Assembly (NCBI GenBank): GCA_012845835.1
Contig: JABAKD010000023.1
Span: 12,275,851 to 12,339,850, forward strand
Source of the DNA: Undaria pinnatifida
Lineage: Eukaryota; Sar; Phaeophyceae; Laminariales; Alariaceae
DNA: 64,000 nucleotides
Direction: 5' to 3'
In this document: one piece after another, positions 55,871 through 64,000 of the stretch
How the letters are laid out: each line of letters begins with the position of its first letter
Numbering within the stretch: position 1 is the first letter of the stretch
Program-made: the position numbers and the translations under genes
The notes under the pieces: generated by a model
Told to the model about the DNA's origin: nothing
Seen by the model: only the letters and a program-made list of their open reading frames with translations
Databases searched by the model: none

Positions 55871-56717
55871 GCGTTAACGTAGCATCACCTCTTCAGATAA
55901 ATCTATCCTGCGCCACTTTTATATTGAGATGGTGCAGTACTGCTGCTATATTGTGGGCACGTACCTCTCTGTCCGGATATTTGAAGGTCATTGACCTTCT
56001 ATTGGCCACCCAAACGGCCCTTATATTCGTGGACCTAGTGGTATGTCGTAAGACATGGTAAAGGACATGCTTTTGTACCTACGCAGGCTTTAGCGCCGCA
56101 GGTATCACTGAACAGCAGCAAACACTGTAAACATGCTGTTAACTAGAAGAACTCAAGTCCTCACCGAAAATACGACCTTAACGAAAAAATGTCATGAGTA
56201 AACCGATGACAAAACCTAGTGGCCTAGGCATCTAACCTAGCATGTTTCAAAACCCTCATGGTATTGTACAGATACCGGGGTGGTCCTCATCCGAGGTTAG
56301 CAATGGTTTTGGCGAATGGCGAATTATTGCTACCTCTCTCGTAGCACGCGTTTTTTTTTCGTTCCTTTTCGCCTTTTCGGAACGCAGAGATAGCGACCCA
56401 AAAATCGATAGCGTGTCGTTCTTCGATAGCCCCCCAAACTTTTCGTTAACACAATCGCCGGTTTTGCAACCAGCTCCGGTCCGTGTCTCCTAAGATACGG
56501 TGACCCTTGCCACCCCGACGTCATCGTTTGATAGTCGGCAAAGGGACAAAACATATTTTGGTGATTGTTTTTTCATAGCATCCTCCCTCGCGTCGAGCAA
56601 CCATGCAATGTTCGTTGAAGAAAATCACTGGCTTTCGGGGAGGGGGGCTATCGTAGAATCAGTCTAAACTTTGGTCTTGTCAGCCGTCAACGAGCAGGAG
56701 TAGTAAGCGCACAGACT
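55871..56717. other. Unassigned sequence
   Basis: No gene or repeat is supported here. Confidence 0.4.
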
Positions 56718-56933
56718 CACGAGTAGGATGATGATGCGCTCGTGTCGCGCGACTCCTTGCTTTTCAGCCCGATCATCTTCTTTTTTTCCACGAGTAGGAT
56801 CATGATGCGCTCGTGTCGCGCGACTCCTTGCTTTTCAGCCCGATCATCTTTTTTTTTTCACGAGTAGGATCATAAAGCGCTCGTGTCGCGTGACTCCTTG
56901 CTTTTCAGCCCGATCATCTTTTTTTTTTTTCAC
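56718..56933 (+). repeat. Three ~70-bp tandem units
   Basis: CACGAGTAGGAT begins units at 56,718, 56,789 and 56,859; each has GCGCTCGTGTCGCG and CTTTTCAGCCCGATCATC and ends in a T-run. Confidence 0.92.
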
Positions 56934-57079
56934 TCCCGAAGCAAGCAACGATCGGTGCTGGAATAGCCGTTTCTCTCATCACTTTTTCCCGATGAAGGCC
57001 CAAAAGGGTTGACCGATTACCGGGCATGTTTTATTGTTGTGGTCATCACGAATACGTCCCGGCTCGTCTCGCTCACTTT

Positions 57080-57290
57080 CTGCGCCCCACCCCCCCGCCC
57101 CCCGCCCCACTCCCCCCTCATCACCCCCGGCCCCGGTCTTCCCACTTTGCCCTCATCCGCCCACCCCTAGCTCCTCACCCTCACCCTCCGCCCCCCGCCC
57201 CCCTCCCTCCTACCCCCACCCCCACTCCGCCACCTGCTCGCCCTCCCTGCCCCCCCTCCTCCTCCTCCTCCTCCTCCCACCACCGTAACT
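57080..57290 (+). repeat. C-rich low-complexity tract
   Basis: Mostly C-runs with CCT and CAC. Proline-rich frames across it are compositional. Confidence 0.8.
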
Positions 57291-57341
57291 GCCCAAGCGC
57301 GCAAGCCGTCTGTCTGCTCGTATACCTTTCGGGGGATTGGA

Positions 57342-60034
57342 ATGAGTTCAGACGATGGGGGAGGCGGGGTATCTGTTTCCTGGGGAAAAGGCTCGAGCAA
57401 TCGGCCTGGCAAGAAGTTTCGCTTCAAGCCTACCCGAGGGATGATCGCGGTGAGAGCTTTTACTTTTTTTTCTCTCTTATTGTCACGAACGACGCGAGTT
57501 TGCTAATTCGCAAACCTCGATTTTTTTGTATATTTATGTTGACCTCCATCGGATGGGCACAAAGAAACATTAACCTTCAAGCACCTATATCATTATCCTG
57601 CGCAAAGGCCAAGAAGCTTCACTTTTTTTAATGAAGCAAGGTCGAGAGAGCGAATGCGACCAAAGACGTGTTTTTGCCTTGCAAGGCTGAAAGCCCTCTT
57701 CGTTGCGGGAGTTGCGCCCACAGGCTGATTCACGTTTAAAACGCCAAATGTATTCCCCGGCGAATGCCCACTCAGTTTTTTCGATTCAGACCGTAAAATT
57801 TTGCACACGTCATCTATGTGCCCTTGCAAAAGACCTCACCAGTCGTTTTCTTTTTTTTTTGCTGGTTTTTCGTAAGTGAAGATTTTTCCGAAAACGTGGA
57901 CCACCTTAGCCCAAATATTTTTGGGCGAAAAAGAAAGAACAAGAAAACCCTCCCGGAGATGAGACCTCGGGATGGGCATGTAGAACACGTGTGCAAAATT
58001 GCATGGTCTACCTCTCAAAAACGGCGTGGACATTTAGACTTTTGTGCGTAAAAATGAGTAAGGTGCGTGATTTCCTTCAAATGACTTGGTTTCAGTTCAG
58101 GGTCCAGTTTTTTCGCTAGGACTGCTTAATGTTGAACACAGGCAGGTCAGATCTTGCATATTTTGCGCCAAAAAATACGCCCAACCGGATCGTGCAAAAT
58201 GCGGCGCATTTTGGTTTTTGCCCCCGCTTGAAAAACGCCTGAATATTGTTGAAGAAATTGAAAGCCTGCCATTGGTCGATACAAGTTTTGCTCCTAAAAA
58301 AACAACCCGAGGCCGTTAAAAAAAAAGCTGGCCATGCCACCCTCTTCCACTGGTCATGGGGATCAGTATGATGCCAAATATTCACTCTTTGACTAAATAT
58401 TGCGAGCGGCATTCGTGAGGGAGAGAATTTGTTTTTTTTTGTGCTTGAACCAGCCTGCACATCCTGCTGCTTTTCGGTCTAATCGCTTCGTTTTTTTTAG
58501 TCGCGTAATTTCTCTTCGTTGTGGCTTTTGCCCTTTTCGTTTTCGTTTTGTTATTTTTTTGTAAATATTTTTTTTTCCTTTTTTTGTCGTGCCTGTTTTT
58601 GTGTTGGTGTTTCTTGGTTGTTTTTTTGAGGGTCAGAAACAAGCGATAGTAGGCGGAGCGAGAAGAAAAAATCTTCCTTAATTGTTGCACCTCTGCTCTA
58701 TTCTGCGCTACATGTACCTTCGCCAGGTTTTCGATTTAGTTTCAAAGCTGAATTGGTCGGGTTTTTTTTGTCATTTTGTCTTTCTGTTTTGTTTTTTCGC
58801 TCTCCTTGTCAGTCTCAGGAATATCAGCAGCAGCAAACGTGCAAAAACTAAATCATTTACGTGCTTGATTCCTAAACCTCGAAGCTTCCTTGATCGATGT
58901 CCCTAGTTTTTTTCCCTTTCTGTAGCTGTTTGGAGTTATTCGTTTTGATTTTTATAATTTTCGTTTTTTGTTCGTCTTTCCGTTTCCGTTTAGGCCCAGG
59001 AACAGCGGCAGCAGGCGGAGCGAGAAGAACATAAGCCTGCGGCAAGAGCGTTGCCTCCCTGTTACCCGGGGGAGGTATGTACTGCTGTTATCAAGCGGGT
59101 GCAATACCAGAACCGGGTTCTCAGCTATTCTCAAAATCACATGTGGTTCGCAGAAATTTGCGTTTTCGCCGTTGTTGCGCTCGCGCTTCGATGTCAAATA
59201 GCCCCCCCCCCCCTCCTCCCCCCAACCCCACCTCCCCCCAACCCCACCTCCCCACCCCCCCCGCCTTCGCTGTTGTTGCGGATGAAGCATCTCTGAGTTG
59301 AGCGCAAATTTTGTTCCGCCTCGCGCTCAAATGTTGTCGCATCTCTCGTGCAAGCGTTTTCAAGTGTCGCCCCGCCTGGCGTGCAAATGCCCCCCTCCCT
59401 TCCCCCCGCCCGCCCTTGCTGTTGTTGCAGAGAGAGGTTCTCCGAACCGAACGAACTTGTGACTCCACCGTGCGCGAAAATGTTGTTCCACCTCTAGCGC
59501 TAGTAATTGTGTCGTTCGAACTCGCGCGCGAATGCTATCCCTCTCTCCCCCGATGCTCCCCGCCCACCTCTAACCTCAGCACCCCGCTCCCCTCCGACCC
59601 CCTCCGACCCGCCTCGCCCTCACTATTGTAGACTGACCATGTCCGAGTGGCTTCAGTTCGGGAGTTGTCATGTGGAGACATCGGAGTACCGGTATTGATT
59701 TTGTCGCGATTCGTGTATCGAAAACGTTCGTGTACCATGATGTTTTTCCGCCCCGTGCGCTAATAGTGCTGTCACGCACTACCATCAACTGTTTTTTCTG
59801 TATCGCTTGCGAACGTTGCCCCGCTTCGTGCTCAATTGTTGTCCCGCGTCGTGGTCAAATGTGCGTCGCGCCCCCCTTTTCCCTCGACCTCGCTGCTGTT
59901 ACAGACGTATCGCCTACGAGTGGCTCGGACACAGGGTTTGTCGGAATGCCTTGAGATAACGTCGGCTTGCGAGCGAGAAGCGGTGGAAGAGGCCGCCAAG
60001 GATTGCGTAACACGCGTTTCAGAGTTTTTGGCTG
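57342..60034 (+). CDS. Candidate multi-exon gene C, function unknown
   Basis: Exon-like pieces with canonical borders: 57,342-57,449 (ATG start, MSSDDGGGGVSVSWGKGSSN and onward, donor GTGAGA), 58,994-59,074 (81 bp, AQEQRQQAEREEHKPAARAL, acceptor TTTCCGTTTAG, donor GTATGT), 59,632-59,691 (60 bp, donor GTATTG) and 59,905-60,034 (130 bp, CEREAVEEAAKDCVTRVSEF, donor GTGAGA). The first three are phase 0. The second and last are charged and probably helical. No family is recognised and no stop-bearing last exon was found. Which small exons are used is uncertain. Confidence 0.35.
58628..59074 (+). repeat. Tandem copies of the Gln/Glu-rich exon
   Basis: The exon at 58,994-59,074 (core GGCGGAGCGAGAAGAA) has a decayed relative at 58,633-58,675, in frame broken by TAG, and a weaker one near 58,810-58,850. 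Each follows a T-rich intron end. Confidence 0.45.
59165..59905 (+). repeat. Four tandem C-rich intron-end units
   Basis: Units ending near 59,281, 59,430, 59,631 and 59,904 each have a CGCTCAAATGTTGTCGC-like start, a C-rich tract and a CTGTTGTTGCAG-like 3' splice site followed by a short exon-like piece. The first has GCGG in place of the AG. Confidence 0.5.
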
Positions 60035-60213
60035 GTGAGAAATGGTTTGGTTTGGTTGGGTTTGGCGTGTTTGTGGTCAACGCGACGTGATTGGTCCGAT
60101 GGTGTGTTGTAGTTGGTTGGGTTTGGTGTGGTGTAGCGTGGGTGGGCTACATGTGGTGGTTGGTGCTGGCAACAAGTCTCGGATTTATGGCCGGTGATAT
60201 ATGAATGGCGAGT

Positions 60214-60412
60214 TTGCTTTGCTTTTCCTTGCTTTTCCTTGCTTCTCCTTGCTTTTCCTTGCTTCTCCTTGCTTTGCCTTGCCTTGCCTCGCCTTGCCTT
60301 GCCTTGCCTTGCCTTGCCTTGCCTTGCCTTGCCTTGCCTTGCCTTGCCTTGCCTTGCCTTGCCTTGCCTTGCCTTGCCTTGCCTTGCCTTGCCTTGCCTT
60401 GCCTTGCTTTGC
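60214..60412 (+). repeat. (CCTTG)n pentanucleotide microsatellite
   Basis: Nearly perfect GCCTTGCCTTG units from about 60,270, with a degenerate TTTTCCTTGC lead. It keeps all frames open. Confidence 0.95.
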
Positions 60413-60959
60413 TGTCGTTCCGTTTCGTTTGCTCTTGTTTGGTTTGGTTTGGTTTTGGTTTTGATTTAGTTTGGTTTGATTGGACCAGTCAGCTACATAA
60501 GCACAGAACCCCGCAAATTTCTGCCAAGAAGAAAAAAACACTACCCAACTAATTAATGCCGACTAATTAATGTCGGGTAAATAAATACCACGATAGAAGA
60601 CACGTTTTTTAGCTGAAGTATTTTCCGAATGATGGGGATTCTTAGCCCCAAATCGTCGGAAATTCGTTCCTTTTTGGTAGAACGATTTCTGTGTTCATTG
60701 GGTTGCATTTTCGGTTTGCTCAAAATCAGTTTTTTTGCCTCAGCGGGGTACCAGGTATACAGCACCTCAACGGGTCAGGAACCTTAGAACAAAAACCAAG
60801 GCTTTTCACGGCTTATTGTTATGATACTTACCTGGTAGCCTAACAAGGCGTACGATCTTGATTCTAAGCCTGGAAATGATATAATATAAGAGGTTTCACA
60901 TGCCTTTGAAGGCATGTGCGTGTAGGAAAAAGAGGATGATGCTTTTGCTTCGCAGATTT
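60413..60959. other. Unassigned sequence
   Basis: GGTTTGGTTTGG-type low complexity to about 60,475, then ordinary AT-rich sequence with no gene. Confidence 0.4.
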
Positions 60960-61056
60960 TATAACTAATTTTCAAGGACGTCAGCCGTGAGTTCCACGAA
61001 TTTCAGCTCAATACTCATCTTTGCAAGCTGCGTTGTTGGTACTCGTAATATACTAT
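60960..61056 (+). repeat. Direct copy of 25,225-25,325 interrupted by arm 2
   Basis: Identity with 25,225-25,325 ends at ATATACTAT, where the duplication arm begins. Confidence 0.75.
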
Positions 61057-61617
61057 ACAAGGGCTTCGCTCGCGGGCGGCTGGGCGCCGCCCGCTACGCT
61101 TGCGGAAGGAGCAATGGACATTCAGTAGGAAGGCGGAAAAGAAGCACAAATGGCGCAACTGGCGACTTGAAAATGCCAAGAGGTCAATATATAGTTCAAC
61201 GGTACAGGATAGAGACGATTATGATTATGAGTTTGTTATTATTATCCATTCGCCCAGTCCATGATGGACACGTCGGAGGACTTGCTTGGCATATCCTTCC
61301 ACCTCTCAGGTAGCACCTGTAAACTCATTAATAGCTCTCTCTAAGTCGATCATCAATAATAAATTATCGCAGTGCATAAACACCAGGCACGCGCTTGTCG
61401 AGGATAGAGACAGGAAAACTACAACTTAAGATGTAAAGGAGCGCAGTGCCAAAAAAAACATGCTGGAAGCAGAAACTTGAACGCACACACCGCAAACATG
61501 TGAAGTACATTTGTATTCCTGAAAGACGAAGAGCACGCATTTAAATTTAGGCATAGTTCTTAAAAAACGATGCTGGTATAATAAACCACAACTCAACGTT
61601 CTATAAAGAACGTGCTG

Positions 61618-62164
61618 TCAACATTGCTTCCGAAGGAGCATGCAGGCTTGCTTGGACTCTTCCTCCTCAGCGGAGGTACCCAGCACCTTGCACTCTTGTT
61701 TTTTGTCGATGATCTTGTGGATCTGTCCACAAACGTTGAAGCATGGCGGGAGGACGTCGATAAGTATGTGTAAAAAAGTATTAGTACTTCTCTCCAGCAG
61801 ACGTCGCAACCATCCAAATTATTGGAGCTCCTTTCGTTGTTAGTAATTGTTGTGGTATTGTTGTACTTGCTCTTGGTACTCGGAAAAAGAGCCGCACTTC
61901 ATAGACTATATCCGCACGCCATCCCCTAGTCTTGAGCAAGAGACATGGATGTTTCGACTCGTGACACATAGGACGCAAGATAAGAGTAGAACGTACCTCG
62001 ATGTCGAACGCCCTCGTAGCACCGTGGGAATGGAATGCGGGATGTATATCGAGCAAGTGGTCGCCTGCCTTCTTCAGGAGGTCACCGACCTTGATGTCGC
62101 CGGTGAACTTCGTGTTTATGTCCTCGCCGACTTGGCGGCCCTCGGCGGCTGCTTCGCAGGGCTT
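61618..62164 (-). CDS. Gene B terminal exons (copy 2)
   Basis: Minus-strand exons 61,997-62,164 (168 bp) and 61,618-61,722 (105 bp) have the same borders and phase as 46,709-46,876 and 47,151-47,255. Differences are substitutions only (for example TKC to TKF, GEI to GDI, HKT to HKI). One conserved Cys is lost. Keeping the frame across both copies argues that this was a real gene. Confidence 0.55.
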
Positions 62165-63554
62165 CTGCAAACGACAACAACGGATGGGAATACCTTGCGT
62201 TCAGTGAATGTTCAAAATAGTAAGGCCACGTAGCTGTCGTCGATTTCCAAAGTTTGAAAGGAAGTCGTACAATTTAACACTGCTGTTGTAATGAAGGCGG
62301 TCGTTTATGGGCAAAGCCCTGCCTGGTACCACAACGTTGCTAACACCTATGAAACCACCACTGGGACAGGAACGAACGGGATTGACAGTCGCAACTGGTA
62401 AGCGTAAGCCCCGGTATACTGCTATATAAGGCCTACCGGCGGAATACCGACAACGAAGGGTAAGAGACAGTACCTGCTGTATATATTGTTCGGTACTACT
62501 CTATTACTGCTGCTATCAACACTATTACGACCGACGTGTACTGCGATTCCTGAAGAGGTTGCGCACCCTACTTGTACTCGTTAATACAAAGAGTTCATGT
62601 GGTTGTATGAAAAATGAGTAACAGTAGTAGTACACCGCGTCACTACATGAACAACTCGCTAACCCCAATCACGGGACTGCTCTCCAGCATCACCCAGGTT
62701 AACTTCAGCTTCTGTTTACTGCTATATATCAACCTCCAGTGTGTACTGCGACTGGTGCTGAGGTATCATGCTGCTGTGTTATTCATCACTGCATGGACCA
62801 TTTTTACAACCCTGGCTGACCCCCGTGATGAGACTTGCCCGTTTTCATTGCGTCTTACATGTATAGATACCACGTAGTCGTCGTCTTACATCCAAAACGT
62901 TGTTTGTATCACAGCACAAAGCGTCACTGCATGGACCACTTGTCCAACCCCCGCTTACCCCGATGACGGGACTGCCCCGTACTCGTAGTCGTACATACAT
63001 GAAGTGTGTTTGGCTGTACGTATGAAAAAGAAATCGCATCACACAGCGTCACTGCATAGGTCTACTCGTAGACCTGAGTACTTGTACAATTCCCGCTTAT
63101 ACCTCGATGGCATGACTGCCCCGTACACGTACTCGTGCATGCAAAAGTGTGTTTGTATGCATGAAAAATAAATCACAGCACACAACTGCGTAGACAACTA
63201 GTACAACATGCTTACCCCCACGACGGGACTGCCCTCCGTGACCACCAAGGCGAACTTGAGTTTGTTCAGGCTACGCGTCCCCAAGCACAGCTTCCACACC
63301 GTGTGGTAGTTCGACCACGCTGGTGTAGCACACACATGCTACAGCAGACGTTGCAGACAGGCACACAAGGTCAAACAATGTAAATTTCAATGTGCATCAT
63401 TATTGGAAACAGGATTCGCTTGAGTTCACCAACACCCAAAACCACATACTGGTAGTCTATTGCGCACAACTTGCAGCACACAACTCTCAACATCATCAGT
63501 AGTATAGTAGCTGACAGCAAACATCAAATTCCAACAACACGAAGAAATGAAACT

Positions 63555-63953
63555 CACGTTTCGTCAAGCTCTCAGCTCCTTCGTTAGGGACGCCGATCGA
63601 AGGTGAATCACAGGTGTCCGCGTCACACCAGTCACCCACACGAGGGTTGTCGCCGCTTCCCCAGTGCTTCTTGTTAAGGTTACATGAAAAGCTTGGCACG
63701 TGGAAGGCTCGTCACTCCTGCAGGTGTGGCAGACAGCGTCCTGGGAACTCCTGTTTTTCCTATTTCGTGCGATGAGGAAGCCGTCACAACCCTTGCTCGG
63801 GCACGGCCAGTCAGGGTTGCCAGAAGAAGCTGAGTCCCGTTCTTGCCCGACCAGCTTCCACACGCCTGATCCTGAACCTCCACCACCCCCACTGCTGTTG
63901 ACGGAGCCTCCTCCCGCACTAGCCTTGGTCCGCTTCGCAAATTTCAACTTCAA
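63555..63953 (-). CDS. Gene B Cys-rich exon (copy 2)
   Basis: The linker GGGGGSGSGVWKLVGQE runs in one frame into PDWPCPSKGCDGF and CHTCRSDEPSTCQAF, so this copy is intact where copy 1 lacks two bases. After CQAFH, however, two extra bases relative to copy 1 (near 63,682-63,684) shift the HWGSGDNPRV segment. Each copy has its own lesion, so the undamaged reading can be judged only by comparison. Confidence 0.45.
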
Positions 63954-64000
63954 ATTGTTATTGCCGATCCGGCAAATTTCAAATTCAAATTGTTTGCAGC

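Larger units (their letters stand above)
61056..64000. repeat. Large inverted duplication, arm 2 (runs off the window)
   Basis: Reverse complement of 45,170-47,822 and beyond. The terminal hairpin is at 61,056-61,110. The other end is not in the window. About 13.2 kb separates the arms. Confidence 0.9.

Noticed and set aside
57026..57631. A 201-codon proline-rich frame
   Set aside because: It crosses the C-rich tract and the stronger exon candidate starting at 57,342 in another phase.
60194..60552. Leu/Pro/Cys-rich frames of about 90-118 codons on both strands
   Set aside because: They translate the (CCTTG)n microsatellite; all phases are open by composition.

Overview
The window reads as non-coding-rich nuclear DNA of a eukaryote. 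Candidate genes are split by GT-AG introns. There are Ty3/gypsy retrotransposons, hAT-type and other inverted-repeat DNA transposons, tRNA-derived SINEs, long trinucleotide arrays, and no operon-like gene packing. A TTAGGG-type tract, the abundance of GCA/CAG arrays and a gypsy element carrying a Tudor-like tail would suit a stramenopile alga such as a brown alga. That is inference; no marker gene fixes the lineage.

Left third (1-23,000). A 246-bp inverted-repeat element holds a short TTAGGG tract (227-472). A ~5-kb segment (3,885-8,792) is repeated in direct orientation at 10,614-15,616. Both copies carry, on the minus strand, the decayed exons of one multi-exon gene that looks transposase-like. 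The copies share nonsense codons but have private frameshifts, so the gene was already dying when it was duplicated. Next come CAG/GCA arrays with a recurring cassette (16,200-17,700), then two ~40-bp GGTACCGG-type minisatellites. Between these lies an essentially intact hAT deletion derivative (18,258-20,522) with an 18-bp terminal inverted repeat and a perfect 8-bp target duplication.

Middle (23,000-51,000). Dispersed repeat families come first, then a cluster of inverted and G-rich modules (28,390-30,300), tRNA-derived SINEs (31,130-31,707 and 34,157-34,505) and a degenerate ~200-bp tandem array (31,936-33,000). The largest object is a minus-strand Ty3/gypsy element bounded by two 507-bp LTRs (35,358-35,864 and 50,177-50,683). 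The LTRs differ at only four positions and are flanked by AGAC. Its pol gene is broken, a second 5'-truncated gypsy element lies inside it in the opposite orientation (~40,491-43,330), and so does one arm of a large inverted duplication.

Right part (51,000-64,000). A tandemly repeated ~470-bp sequence is interrupted by a 1.2-kb inverted-repeat element, and the neighbouring repeat unit preserves the empty site. CAG cassettes and short tandem repeats follow, then a candidate plus-strand gene (57,342-60,034) whose C-rich introns and short exons appear tandemly duplicated. The second arm of the inverted duplication (61,056 to the window end) mirrors 45,170-47,822. The arms carry the same unrecognised gene, with identical 168-bp and 105-bp exons in matching phase, and end in a GC-rich hairpin followed by CTTGTA. 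Similar hairpin termini recur at 3,838, 33,321 and 54,424. The most attractive hypothesis here is a Helitron-like element family that carries a captured, intron-containing gene.

Few of the open reading frames look like working host genes. Most protein-coding signal is transposon pol or transposase remnants, and repeat boundaries are the most secure features.
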